From: an uncultured Lachnospiraceae bacterium
GTDB taxonomy: Bacteria > Bacillota > Clostridia > Lachnospirales > Lachnospiraceae
Direction of reading: 5' to 3'
Assembly (NCBI GenBank): GCA_902781505.1
Contig: CACZJL010000012.1
Coordinates: 1 to 55,686, forward strand
DNA: 55,686 nt
The notes under the pieces: generated by a model
Database searches by the model: none
The model's input: the letters and a program-made list of their open reading frames with translations, nothing else
What the model was told of the DNA's origin: nothing
Translations under genes and position numbers: made by a program
In this document: in pieces, positions 16,288 through 25,636 of the stretch
Numbering within the stretch: the stretch's first letter is position 1
How the letters are laid out: each line of letters starts with the position of its first letter

Positions 16288-16937
16288 GAGAAGAAATCGT
16301 AACGATGCTGCTTCAGGGCATCGGAGAAACTTTATATATGTCCGTATTTGCAACATTGTTCGGATATGTCATCGGACTTCCGTGGGGCGTTGCGCTCTGC
16401 ATTACCGGAAAGAACGGAATTAAGCGCAATTCAGGCATTTATTTCGTACTCGATGTCATTGCAAATATTATGAGAAGTATTCCGTTCCTGATTCTGATGA
16501 TTATGGTCATTCCGCTGACCATCGCAATTGTCGGTCAGAGCTACGGTTCAACAGCAACCATTGTGCCACTCGTTATTTCTGCGGCACCGATGATTGCGCG
16601 TATGGTGGAATCTTCTCTGGTAGAAGTGGATGCCGGAGAAATTGAGGCGGTCCAGTCTATGGGAGCTGGCACGGGATGGATTATTCTTCATGTTCTGTTA
16701 GGGGAAGGAAGAGTATCCTTAATTGCCGGGGCAACCATTTCATTTGCCACAATCCTTGGATATTCCGCAATGGCCGGAACCCTTGGTGGTGGCGGTTTAG
16801 GCGATATTGCCATCCGTTATGGATATCATCGCTATGATACACAGATTATGATTATCACAGTAGTTTTACTGGTGGTACTTGTTCAGATTTTCCAGGGATT
16901 GGGAACCTGGGTTGGAAAGAAATCAGACAAGAGATAA
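16284..16937 (+). CDS. metI: Methionine ABC transporter permease
   Basis: A 217-residue inner-membrane permease with about five helices. The coupling segment EAVQSMGAGTGWIILHVLLG is the EAA loop that docks on MetN. TLGGGGLGDIAIRYGY near the C terminus is characteristic of MetI. The start overlaps the metN stop and metQ follows after 16 bases. Confidence 0.95.
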   Translation: MREEIVTMLLQGIGETLYMSVFATLFGYVIGLPWGVALCITGKNGIKRNSGIYFVLDVIANIMRSIPFLILMIMVIPLTIAIVGQSYGSTATIVPLVISAAPMIARMVESSLVEVDAGEIEAVQSMGAGTGWIILHVLLGEGRVSLIAGATISFATILGYSAMAGTLGGGGLGDIAIRYGYHRYDTQIMIITVVLLVVLVQIFQGLGTWVGKKSDKR

Positions 16938-16953
16938 ATTAAAGGAGAAAGTT

Positions 16954-17796
16954 ATGAAAAAAAGAGTATTGGCAGTAGCGTTAACTGCAGTGTTAGTAGC
17001 GAGCATCTTCACAGGATGCGGAAGCAAGAAGGATTATAATGGCCCTGAAACAAAGAATGGCAAGACAGTAATCAAGGTTGCCGCTTCAACAACTCCACAT
17101 GCAGAAATCTTAGAGCATGTAAAGGAGACACTTGCCAAGCAGAATATCGACCTTCAGGTGAAGGAATTTGACGATTACATCCAGCCAAATAACGTCGTTG
17201 AGTCCGGCGAGTTTGATGCAAATTACTTCCAGCACGTTGTGTACCTTGATAACTTTAACCAGGAAAAGGGTACGCACCTCGGCATTGCAGGCAAGATTCA
17301 CTACGAGCCATTTGGCATTTATGCAGGAAAGAAGAAGGCGCTCTCTGAGCTTTCTGATGGTGACTCCATCGCTGTTCCAAATGATACAACAAACGAAGCC
17401 CGCGCCCTTTTATTACTTCAGGACAACGGTATCATCAAGTTAACGGATGGCGCTGGTCTTAAGGCTACAAAGCAGGATATTGTTGAGAATCCTAAGAACA
17501 TAAAGATTCAGGAGCTTGAGGCTGCTCAGGTATCCAGAGTTATCAATGAATGTGCATTCGTTGTATTAAACGGTAACTACGCACAGGCTGCCAAGCTTTC
17601 CGTAAAGGATGCCCTCGTTGTAGAGAAGGCTTCTTCTCAGGCCGCTGAGAACTATGCAAATGTCATTGCTGTAAAGCAGGGCTATGAAAACAACGAAGCA
17701 ATCCAGAAGCTGGTTTCCGCATTAAAGAGCGAAGATACACAGAAGTGGATGGAAGAAAAGTATCAGGGAGCAGTTGTTTCCTATACAGGTAAGTAA
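16954..17796 (+). CDS. metQ: Methionine-binding lipoprotein
   Basis: A 280-residue substrate-binding lipoprotein of the NlpA/MetQ family. The signal peptide MKKRVLAVALTAVLVAS ends in the lipobox IFTGC, so Cys24 is the lipidated residue. The mature part shows family motifs VAASTTPHAEIL and FDANYFQHVVYLDNF. The ATG at 16954 follows AAAGGAGA; the frame is open upstream but the signal peptide fixes this start. It is last in metNIQ. Confidence 0.95.
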   Translation: MKKRVLAVALTAVLVASIFTGCGSKKDYNGPETKNGKTVIKVAASTTPHAEILEHVKETLAKQNIDLQVKEFDDYIQPNNVVESGEFDANYFQHVVYLDNFNQEKGTHLGIAGKIHYEPFGIYAGKKKALSELSDGDSIAVPNDTTNEARALLLLQDNGIIKLTDGAGLKATKQDIVENPKNIKIQELEAAQVSRVINECAFVVLNGNYAQAAKLSVKDALVVEKASSQAAENYANVIAVKQGYENNEAIQKLVSALKSEDTQKWMEEKYQGAVVSYTGK

Positions 17797-17802
17797 TACA
17801 TG

Positions 17803-17830
17803 GTCCCGGCTTTAACGCCGGGGCTTTTTT
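17803..17830 (+). terminator. metNIQ terminator
   Basis: An 8-bp stem (17803-17810 with 17817-17824), loop TTTAAC, then six T residues. Confidence 0.92.
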
Positions 17831-17939
17831 ATGCGTGGCAAATATTCCTGCCCTGCAGTAGGCACCACAAGCTTTCGTGCACGTGCACCTTTCATGAGGA
17901 AACTGGTGCGGAAGAAACGTGCATTTGCCATGATGGATG

Positions 17940-17948
17940 TGCTATAAT
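17940..17948 (+). promoter_or_regulatory. Extended -10 promoter of the WYL regulator
   Basis: TGCTATAAT is an extended -10 element. No good -35 hexamer is found at 16-18 bases. The start codon follows 39 bases downstream. Confidence 0.5.
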
Positions 17949-17987
17949 TGGGACAGTTATTCGGGTAAAATCAAAGGAGGGCAGAAA

Positions 17988-18995
17988 ATGGCGAGAGGAC
18001 AGAATCAGAAAGAGAAGCTATATCGCCTGATTCAGATTCTGAAGAGCACGGACGAGAAACATGGAATCACAATGGCAGAAGTCATTGAAAAGATGAATGC
18101 GTATGGTGTTGATGCGAGCCGGAAGAGTATTTACGAGGACATCAAAACAATCAATGACATGATGGATTGTGATTATGAAATCGGAACGTACCGGGACGGC
18201 GCGAGAACCAGATATTATATGGTTGGACGCCCGTTTGATCTGGCGGAGGTGAAGCTGCTTGCTGATGCGGTTGCGGCATCAAAGTTTATCACAGTGCGAA
18301 AGACCTATGAACTGATTGAGAAGCTGAAGACGCTGGTGTCGAAGGCCGATGGAGTTACGCTTGAGAGAAGCGGTCTTGAGGTTGATGGCAAGCGTCATTC
18401 GCAGAATACATCTGGAATCTACAGTCTGGATAACCTGTTTAAGGCGATTCGTGAGAACAGAAAAGTATCGTTTAAGTACTTTGGCTGGGATGTCGATAAA
18501 TCAATGAAGTTTCACAGGGATGATGGCCTTTATACGGTCAGTCCCTGGAAGGTTCTGATTGATGATGGATATTATTATCTGGTCGGTTTTGACGAAGGGG
18601 CCGGCGAGGCCGGAGAAATCAGGAATTACCGCGTGGATAAGATGGTGAATGTCAGAACGAAGGAAGGTCCACGAATCGGAGAGGAGCTCTTTAAGAAGGA
18701 GCGCCCGGATGATTACACAACCGTGCATTTTGATATGTTTGGCGGAGAGGTGGAGTCTGTGAAACTGCTCTGTAAGAACGAAATGTCGAATGTCATTGTG
18801 GATAGGTTTGGCAATGAGGTGACCATGATGCCTGCAGGGCAGGATAAATTTACGGTTGTTGTCAATGTCTCACCGAGTGAGCGCTTTATTTCCTGGATTT
18901 CAAGCTTTGAGGATTCGATTAAGATTGTCGGACCGGAAAGCGTTGTACAGAAAATGAAGGAGCACGTGAAGAAACTTTCAGAGGTTTATTCATAA
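17988..18995 (+). CDS. WYL-domain transcriptional regulator
   Basis: A 335-residue regulator with an N-terminal HTH_11-type winged helix (about 8-65, including VDASRKSIYEDIKTI) and a central to C-terminal WYL domain (about 140-335). The latter is seen as VSPWKVLIDDGYYYLVGFD and IRNYRVDKM. WYL domains bind ligands, often nucleotide or nucleic acid-like, and many control stress or defence genes. The ATG at 17988 follows AAAGGAGG (17973-17980). It is a single-gene unit. No target can be named from context; the genes downstream are two small membrane proteins and sbcDC. Confidence 0.88.
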   Translation: MARGQNQKEKLYRLIQILKSTDEKHGITMAEVIEKMNAYGVDASRKSIYEDIKTINDMMDCDYEIGTYRDGARTRYYMVGRPFDLAEVKLLADAVAASKFITVRKTYELIEKLKTLVSKADGVTLERSGLEVDGKRHSQNTSGIYSLDNLFKAIRENRKVSFKYFGWDVDKSMKFHRDDGLYTVSPWKVLIDDGYYYLVGFDEGAGEAGEIRNYRVDKMVNVRTKEGPRIGEELFKKERPDDYTTVHFDMFGGEVESVKLLCKNEMSNVIVDRFGNEVTMMPAGQDKFTVVVNVSPSERFISWISSFEDSIKIVGPESVVQKMKEHVKKLSEVYS

Positions 18996-19319
18996 AACGT
19001 TCCGGCAAGGTAAAGCTTTTCCGCCGGTTTAAAGCGTTCCGGCAATTTAAAACGTCTCAGAGGATAAAAGCGTTTACAAATGAAAGAAAAACGCGGAAAG
19101 TAAAATTAAAACTAAATATAAGTGTACGCGAAAATTGCGGATTTTCGGCTTTCATGCAGATTCGCAATGTAAGTGGTTTCCATAAACGATTTCGGATTTA
19201 TCACAAAATTTTGGTCTGTAATTTTGGCTATTTCTTGCATGGTAATCTTTTTACAAAAAAGATACTATTAAATTACAAAAAGTGATGAGAAAACAAAAAG
19301 TCGGAAAGGAGGAACACTT
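18996..19319 (+). promoter_or_regulatory. Intergenic region with short repeats and a cre-like site
   Basis: The 11-mer CGTTCCGGCAA occurs at 18998-19008 and again at 19035-19045, just after the WYL gene. TAAAAGCGTTTACA (19065-19078), read on the minus strand, matches a catabolite-responsive element at 13 of 14 positions. The remainder is AT-rich; a promoter for the next gene probably lies near 19230-19275 but I cannot fix its hexamers. AAAGGAGG precedes the next start. Confidence 0.35.
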
Positions 19320-19835
19320 ATGAGCGTACCATCACTGATCTACAAGCGAAGTACCAAAGAGGGGTTCCATTCCGACGTAATCCGGGAGGAGAACTCCAGT
19401 GAAGAAAAGAAATCCTGGGCCGAGAAATGGGAAGAGGAAACACTTTTTAACTGGATCTTCTTGAAAGAAGGAGAAAAGTCGGAAGTCCGAACCTGGAAAC
19501 AGCTGATGAATCTTGCCAAGGATGGAACAATCGATGAGAACTGTTACATTGCCAGGGCAGAGGATGAGGTCTGGGAGCCGGTTATGAAGACGAAACTGGC
19601 ACCTTACATCGGACTGAATGCGAAAACCGGTTTTGGTGATTGTAAGGTTGATGGAGTGACTTTAAGGAGTCAGATTCCAAGACCGTATGAGTTCAAAGAT
19701 GTCCCGAAACGTCTGGACTATCGACTGGACTACGTTCCGAAGAAGAAGGAAGACATTCCATATGGAGAACTGCTGTTTTATGCAGTTTCATTTGTCGTAA
19801 TTATGGTACTGTGGAAGATTTGGGCAGGGATGTGA
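19320..19835 (+). CDS. GYF_2-like (DUF4339) protein with C-terminal membrane anchor
   Basis: A 171-residue protein. Residues about 40-100 (NWIFLKEGEKSEVRTWKQL, then DGTID and EVWEPV) resemble the GYF_2/DUF4339 fold, a small domain thought to bind peptides. A single hydrophobic helix at about 149-169 ends the chain, so the protein is probably tail-anchored with its domain in the cytoplasm. There is no signal peptide. It has its own ribosome binding site and a terminator after it, so it is monocistronic. Function unknown; the domain assignment is by pattern only. Confidence 0.6.
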   Translation: MSVPSLIYKRSTKEGFHSDVIREENSSEEKKSWAEKWEEETLFNWIFLKEGEKSEVRTWKQLMNLAKDGTIDENCYIARAEDEVWEPVMKTKLAPYIGLNAKTGFGDCKVDGVTLRSQIPRPYEFKDVPKRLDYRLDYVPKKKEDIPYGELLFYAVSFVVIMVLWKIWAGM

Positions 19836-19886
19836 CCTCCCTCCTGACCTGAATCTGCGCGTAGCTTGAAACTTTAAATTAATGTG

Positions 19887-19926
19887 AAAGATCGGTGCAG
19901 TGAGTAACTCCTGTGCCGATCTTTCT
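19887..19926 (+). terminator. Terminator after the GYF_2-like gene
   Basis: A 14-bp stem with two wobbles (19887-19900 with 19911-19924) and a 10-base loop, followed by a short T-rich stretch. Confidence 0.8.
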
Positions 19927-19970
19927 TAAATTCAGATGGCGGGTAATTTAAGAAAGACGAGGAATATAGA

Positions 19971-20507
19971 ATGGAGACAAGTAAAGCATTATTCACTACA
20001 GAAATGACGATGACTAAGAAGGAGTACACGAGATTCAGTAAAAAGGTGTATGACGTCTTTCAGGCAGAACAGAAGAAGACGATGACACTCGGAATTCTGG
20101 TCGGAATTTTAGGCGTGGTATCAGGTCTCAGTTCAAAGCAGTATATCTGGGTTGCAGCAGGTGTGTTTATCGCTGTCATCATGCTTTTATTAACCGTGGT
20201 TCAGAAGCGAATGAAAATCAGCGATGCATACGACAGAAATCAGAAGATTCATGACAGAGTCGATAAGATTTCGTTCTTTGAGGATGCGGTGGTTGCGCAT
20301 TCAAAGTTTGGTGCCGTACGGATTGAGTATGACGATGTAGTAGAAATCATTGAAACAAGAACAAACTTTTACATCATGAAGTCTGCAGATGCCGGCATTA
20401 TTGTTGTGAAGAACAACTGCAGTGCCGAGCTGATTTCGTATCTTCAGGGACTGAAGAGCAGATGCGGTGCGGGAAAGAACACATTGAAAAAGACAGTGAA
20501 GGGTTAA
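19971..20507 (+). CDS. YcxB-like membrane protein
   Basis: A 178-residue protein with two adjacent helices (about 40-56 and 60-82). A C-terminal cytoplasmic domain (about 100-165) has the pattern ISFFEDAVVAHS...YDDVVEIIETRTNFYIM...GIIVVKNN, typical of YcxB-like proteins. Function is unknown for the family. It lies 4 bases before sbcD and is probably co-transcribed with sbcDC, though a link to DNA repair is not shown. The ATG at 19971 follows GAGGAA. Confidence 0.65.
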   Translation: METSKALFTTEMTMTKKEYTRFSKKVYDVFQAEQKKTMTLGILVGILGVVSGLSSKQYIWVAAGVFIAVIMLLLTVVQKRMKISDAYDRNQKIHDRVDKISFFEDAVVAHSKFGAVRIEYDDVVEIIETRTNFYIMKSADAGIIVVKNNCSAELISYLQGLKSRCGAGKNTLKKTVKG

Positions 20508-20511
20508 AGTT

Positions 20512-21654
20512 ATGAGAATAGCGCATATTGCGGACCTCCATATCGGTAAGAGATTATCCGGTTATGATCTGAGAGAAGATCAGAGTTATATCTTTGATCA
20601 GATGATTGAAAAGATGAATGAAGCAGACGTTGAGGCAGTTCTGATTTCCGGTGATATTTATGACAGCTCTACGCCTTCTGCAGAAGCGGTTGGGATGTTT
20701 TCAGAGCTTTTAAACAAGCTTGCTGCCATGGATAAGGAAATCTGTATTATTCCCGGCAATCATGACTCGGCGGGAAGACTGAGCTTTGCTGCAGGTCTGT
20801 TAAATCAGTTGAAAATCCACATTGCAGGACCATATGCCGGACATGTGGAGAAGGTCGTTTTAAATGATGCGTACGGTCCTGTGAATTTCTATCTGCTACC
20901 GTTTATTAAGCCGAGTATGATTCGAGGCTTCTTTGATGAGCCGGCGAAGGACTACACGGACGCAGTGATGAAGGTCCTTGAACGTGAGGATATCAGGAAG
21001 GATGAGCGAAATGTCATTCTTGCCCATCAGTTTATCACTGTTGGCGGATTCTATGAGGAGCACGATTTAAGCCAGGGTGGTTTAAATAATGTGGAGTCCT
21101 TTGTTTTTGATAATTTTGAGTATGTAGCTCTCGGTCACATTCATAAGCCGAGTAAGGCAGGTCGTGAAACCTGCAGATATTCCGGTTCTCCAATGGTTTA
21201 TTCGGTTAATGATGACAAATATGGTTCTTCCTTTGTTGTGGTGGATTTAAAAGAAAAGGGCACGGAGCCTGAGGTGCAGACGGTGCCATTAAAGCCGCTC
21301 AGAAGAGTGTGTAAAATCAAAGGTACGTTCGATGAACTGACGGATGGAGATACTCTGACCGGAACAAAAATGGACGATTATGTGCAGATTGTGCTGACGG
21401 ATACCGAGGCGATTCCGAATGTGATGGAGCGCTTAAGAGTTGGCTACCCGCATATTTTAGGGTTGGAGCTGAATGGAATCTACCAGGAAGCTGCAGGCAC
21501 TTCTCAGGCAGCAGACCGGTCAAAATCGCCTTTAGAGCTTGCACGTGAGTTCTTTTTGAAACAGTCCGGTGCGGAAGCTAATGAGTGTCAGATGGAGTAT
21601 CTTAGCAGGCTGATTGCGGATATCTGTGACACAGACGAGGAGGAAGAGGCATGA
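20512..21654 (+). CDS. sbcD: Exonuclease subunit SbcD (Mre11-like)
   Basis: A 380-residue nuclease subunit of SbcCD, which cleaves DNA hairpins and blocked double-strand ends. The metal-binding phosphoesterase motifs ADLHIGK, SGDIYD, PGNHDS, LAHQF and ALGHIHKP are all present in order. The C-terminal cap is followed by an acidic tail. Its stop overlaps the sbcC start by 4 bases, so the pair is translationally coupled. Confidence 0.96.
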   Translation: MRIAHIADLHIGKRLSGYDLREDQSYIFDQMIEKMNEADVEAVLISGDIYDSSTPSAEAVGMFSELLNKLAAMDKEICIIPGNHDSAGRLSFAAGLLNQLKIHIAGPYAGHVEKVVLNDAYGPVNFYLLPFIKPSMIRGFFDEPAKDYTDAVMKVLEREDIRKDERNVILAHQFITVGGFYEEHDLSQGGLNNVESFVFDNFEYVALGHIHKPSKAGRETCRYSGSPMVYSVNDDKYGSSFVVVDLKEKGTEPEVQTVPLKPLRRVCKIKGTFDELTDGDTLTGTKMDDYVQIVLTDTEAIPNVMERLRVGYPHILGLELNGIYQEAAGTSQAADRSKSPLELAREFFLKQSGAEANECQMEYLSRLIADICDTDEEEEA

Positions 21655-24437
21655 GACCAGTCAAATTAGTGATGTCAGCATTCGGGTCTTATGCTGGCAG
21701 AGAGGAAATTGATTTTGAGAAGTTTGGCACGAGCGGACTCTATTTGATTACGGGAGATACGGGAGCCGGAAAAACAACCATCTTCGATGCGATTACATTT
21801 GCCCTGTACGGATCGGCAAGTGGAGACGACCGGAATAATTCGGAGTATTTCCGCAGTAAATACGCGGATTCGCTGGCAGAAACCTTTGTAAATCTGGAAT
21901 TTGAAATCGGCGGAAAACGCTATCTGGTTGAGCGTAATCCGGCATATACCAGAAAGAAGAAAAGAGGAGAAGGCGTGACGAATGAGGCCGCTGAAGCGAC
22001 TCTGACGCTTCCGGATGGTACGGTCGTGACGAAAGTGAAGTCGGTAAACCCTAAAATTGTCGAGCTGATGGGCCTGACGCGCGAGCAGTTCTGCCAGATT
22101 GTGATGATTGCGCAGGGAAGCTTCGCGAAGCTCTTGATGGCAGATACAAAAGAGCGAATCGGAATCTTTCGCGATATTTTCCATACGGAGAAGTATCAGC
22201 GAATTCAGAAAGCAATCAATGACGATTACACCAAAATCAGAAAGAATCTGGAAGGCGTTTATTCCTACATTGATGAGGAATTCAAAAAGAGTGTGGTTTC
22301 GGAGGATTCGGAATATACGCAGGTGGTGGATCAGATTCGCATTAGTGGCGCTGCGACACAGATTGCACATGCAAAGGATGTTCTTTGCAAGCTTCTTGAA
22401 GAGGATGGGGTGCTCGAAGAGACTTTTGATGTACAAAACAGGGAACAGGCGGCAGTGTTAACGGCAGTCAGCCAGGAGCTTGGTACGGCAAAGGCACTTG
22501 ATGAGGATTTCCGCCAGCTTGAGATAGAGACTCAGAAGGTGACACAGCTTGAACCACTGGCCCGGAAGGCAGAAGAAGTTTTTAAAACCTGGGATTCTGA
22601 AGAGTCTCATAAGAAATCGGAGTCGGTTCAGAAAGAGATTACGACGATTCAGAATCAGATTCCGGATTATGAGAAGCTGAGCCACCTTACAAAAGAAATC
22701 GCGAAGGCAGAGAAAACCTTACTCGATCTTGAAAAGGAAAGTGCGGCAACTGCTGCGAGTCTTAAACGCCTGAATGAGGTCAGGGAGGAAGAGGCAGCGG
22801 AGCTCGCCCGACTTAAGGATGTTCACGTCAATTCCGGTGAGCTTTTAAAAGAAAGCGAAGCATTAAACCAGGAAGTGAAGAATTACAATGAAGCGGTGAA
22901 GCGTGGTGCGGCCTATGTGAAGTGTCATCGGGAACTTCAGAAGGTACAGGATTCCTACCAGCATGCGCAGAAGGTATTCCGGGAACAGGATATGAAAAGA
23001 AGGCAGGCAGAGGATCTCTGGCACAATAATGTTGCAGGTATATTAGCAAATGGCCTTACGGAAGGGCAGCCGTGTCCGGTCTGTGGTTCCTTGCACCACG
23101 AGCGCCTTGCTGTCTGTGAGACAGAGGCGCCAACAGACGAGGAGTTAAGCCGGCTTAAAGAAGCAGCAGAGCAGGCAAATGCGGCATATTCAACTGCAAC
23201 AGCTAAAGCGGCAGAGGCAAGAAAAGCGGATGAAACAGCCTGGGATGAATTTGTGGAAGCCTGTGATGTGCTTGAAATTGAGAATGATGACTACACTACA
23301 GCATCCAGGTGCTTAGAGAAGCTTAAGCCAATACTGGTTCGTAAAAAAGAGACACTTGATGAGAAAATCAAAGAAAATCAGAAGAATCAGGACCGTGTGA
23401 AGGTTCTGAATGAACATATGCCGCGTCTTCAGAATCAGATAAATAAGCAGACAGATAGTGCAACAGAGACAACAACGAAAGAAGCGGGCTTGAGGGCACA
23501 GACAGATGCCAATAAAAAGGCTCTGTCAGAATTGAAGGAAAAACTTAAGTTTGAATCCGAAAACGCAGCAAGGCTTGAGATTACCAGATTAGAGTCACAG
23601 GTTACCAAGTATGCAGAAGGACTTGAGGCGAAGCGCAGGGAAAAAGACGATTGTGCACGGGAACTGGCTGAAGCGAAGGCCGGAGTGAAGACATTTGCCG
23701 AGAAAACAGCAGGAAAGTTAAGACCGAACCTTGCGGAAATTCAGGGAAAACAGGCAGCAGCTCAGAGAAGAATCGATGCGATTGCGCTGCAGATTAAGAG
23801 TGTTCATACAAGAACTGTAACGAACACTGCGGTTCTTGAAGCAATTGAGAAGTATGAAAAGGACTCTGGGAAGTACATTGATAAGATTAGCTGGTTAGAG
23901 CCTCTTAATAACATCTTTAACGGTCAGGTAGCGGGCCGTGAGAAGGTGACGTTTGAAACATACGTACAGATGGCCTGCTTTGACCAGATTATTTCCAGGG
24001 CAAATGATCGATTTAAGACGTTGACCGGGTCACAGTATGCGATGCGCCGGGCAACGATGGCAGAGAACAACCGGGCACAGAGCGGACTTGATTTAAATAT
24101 TTATGACTACTATACGGAGACGGAGCGGAGCATTCACTCTATCAGTGGCGGAGAGAAGTTTAAGGCATCTTTGGCGCTTGCGCTGGGACTGTCTGATGAA
24201 ATTCAGGCACAGGCGGGCGGAACGAGAATGGATACGCTCTTTATCGATGAGGGCTTTGGCTCTCTTGATTCTGAGTCGCTGCAGCAGGCTGTGACAACTC
24301 TTCGAAGCCAGACCGGAAGTCACAGACTGGTCGGTATTATTTCTCATGTTAAAGAACTCGAAGGCATGATTGATAAGATGCTGATTGTGTCGAAGAATCC
24401 GCAGAAGGGAAGCTCCATCGAAGCAAAGTATGATTAA
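21651..24437 (+). CDS. sbcC: Exonuclease subunit SbcC (Rad50-like)
   Basis: A 928-residue SMC-like ATPase. Walker A GDTGAGKTT (about 34-42) sits in the N-terminal lobe. Two long coiled-coil stretches flank a zinc hook CPVCGS (Cys475, Cys478). The C-terminal lobe carries the signature SISGGEKFKASLALALG and Walker B TLFIDEGFGSLD. Length is slightly short for the family but all parts are present. It partners SbcD in DNA end processing. Confidence 0.96.
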   Translation: MRPVKLVMSAFGSYAGREEIDFEKFGTSGLYLITGDTGAGKTTIFDAITFALYGSASGDDRNNSEYFRSKYADSLAETFVNLEFEIGGKRYLVERNPAYTRKKKRGEGVTNEAAEATLTLPDGTVVTKVKSVNPKIVELMGLTREQFCQIVMIAQGSFAKLLMADTKERIGIFRDIFHTEKYQRIQKAINDDYTKIRKNLEGVYSYIDEEFKKSVVSEDSEYTQVVDQIRISGAATQIAHAKDVLCKLLEEDGVLEETFDVQNREQAAVLTAVSQELGTAKALDEDFRQLEIETQKVTQLEPLARKAEEVFKTWDSEESHKKSESVQKEITTIQNQIPDYEKLSHLTKEIAKAEKTLLDLEKESAATAASLKRLNEVREEEAAELARLKDVHVNSGELLKESEALNQEVKNYNEAVKRGAAYVKCHRELQKVQDSYQHAQKVFREQDMKRRQAEDLWHNNVAGILANGLTEGQPCPVCGSLHHERLAVCETEAPTDEELSRLKEAAEQANAAYSTATAKAAEARKADETAWDEFVEACDVLEIENDDYTTASRCLEKLKPILVRKKETLDEKIKENQKNQDRVKVLNEHMPRLQNQINKQTDSATETTTKEAGLRAQTDANKKALSELKEKLKFESENAARLEITRLESQVTKYAEGLEAKRREKDDCARELAEAKAGVKTFAEKTAGKLRPNLAEIQGKQAAAQRRIDAIALQIKSVHTRTVTNTAVLEAIEKYEKDSGKYIDKISWLEPLNNIFNGQVAGREKVTFETYVQMACFDQIISRANDRFKTLTGSQYAMRRATMAENNRAQSGLDLNIYDYYTETERSIHSISGGEKFKASLALALGLSDEIQAQAGGTRMDTLFIDEGFGSLDSESLQQAVTTLRSQTGSHRLVGIISHVKELEGMIDKMLIVSKNPQKGSSIEAKYD

Positions 24438-24441
24438 ACAG

Positions 24442-24480
24442 ACAGGCATATTGAGTAAAGGCGCTTAATATGCCTGTTTT
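24442..24480 (+). terminator. Terminator after sbcC
   Basis: An 11-bp perfect stem (24442-24452 with 24467-24477), extendable by three pairs, followed by four T residues. Confidence 0.85.
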
Positions 24481-24694
24481 CTATTATTACAGGAGTTCAG
24501 TACGTATTGGAAAGGGTACATTATGAATGTGGTAAATATCACCAAAACAGAGAGTTTAAGTGGCTCATTTTAGTAACTTTTGGACTTGAATTGAATATTT
24601 GAAAAGAATATACTGCATTTAGATAGAGATTCTATATATCGCATCTATATCTATATAATTATTGTCTTGGGTCAGTCTCAAAAAGGAGAAAAAT

Positions 24695-25621
24695 ATGGTA
24701 AGTTTAGACTATTACAACATGTTTTACTATGTTGCACAGTATAAGAGCTTTACTGGTGCAGCAAAAGCACTCAATAATAATCAGCCTAACATTACAAGAT
24801 GTATGAATATCCTTGAAAAATCATTGGGGGTCAAGCTTCTGAACAGAAGCAATCGTGGCGTGACATTAACAGAGGCAGGAATGCAGCTGTATCAGCACGT
24901 TGCGGTCGCACATGATCAGATTATGCTTGGCGAAGCAGAACTGAATCTTGAGGATACCACTGAGACTGGGATGATTGCCATTGGCGCTAGTGAACTGGCA
25001 CTTCGTCTGTATCTGGTCGATACAATGGAAGAGTATAAGACCATTCATGGCGGAGTAAAGCTTAAGGTTCAGAACAACACGACCCTCCAGGCTATCGAAG
25101 CTGCCGAAAAGCAGATTGTTGACTTTGCTGTGGTTACATCGTCATTTGATGTGAAAACACCATTTGCCTCATTCCCGCTGAAGTACTTTGACGAAATCTT
25201 AATCGCCGGACCAAAGTACAAGGATTTAGCATCGAATACGCAGGATCTGAAGGATCTGACTGACATTCCACTGATCAGTATGGGACAGGATACCTGTACA
25301 TATGAGTTGTACAACAAGTTCTATCATGACAATAATCTGCCATTCCGCCCGGATATTGAAGTTGCGGCTTCCGACCAGATTCCTCTTATGGTCAAGCACA
25401 ATCTTGGTATCGGATTCTATCCGGAAGAGTTATGCCGTGAAGCAATCGCTGCCGGCAAGCTGTTTAGGGTTCCTCTGGCTCAGAGAGAGCCACACAGAAG
25501 TGTGGACCTGGTCTTTGATCCTGGCAGGGAATTTTCTGAATCAGCAATTGCAATGCTTCGCATGATGCAGAGACTCGTAAACGAGAAGACAAAGCAGGTG
25601 AGGAAAGAAGAAACTAAATAA
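24695..25621 (+). CDS. LysR-family regulator directly upstream of the ATPase operon
   Basis: A 308-residue LysR regulator. The N-terminal winged helix (about 1-60) reads FTGAAKALNNNQPNITRCM, followed by the substrate-binding effector domain (about 90-295). The ATG at 24695 follows AAAAAGGAGA; an upstream in-frame start lacks this. The leader (24478-24694) is AT-rich with repeated ATCTATAT-like stretches that could hold LysR sites, but I cannot define them. Only 15 bases, and no terminator, separate it from atpB on the same strand. It may therefore be co-transcribed with, and control, the ATP synthase genes; that is inference. Confidence 0.9.
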   Translation: MVSLDYYNMFYYVAQYKSFTGAAKALNNNQPNITRCMNILEKSLGVKLLNRSNRGVTLTEAGMQLYQHVAVAHDQIMLGEAELNLEDTTETGMIAIGASELALRLYLVDTMEEYKTIHGGVKLKVQNNTTLQAIEAAEKQIVDFAVVTSSFDVKTPFASFPLKYFDEILIAGPKYKDLASNTQDLKDLTDIPLISMGQDTCTYELYNKFYHDNNLPFRPDIEVAASDQIPLMVKHNLGIGFYPEELCREAIAAGKLFRVPLAQREPHRSVDLVFDPGREFSESAIAMLRMMQRLVNEKTKQVRKEETK

Positions 25622-25636
25622 GGAGATGAGAAAAGT

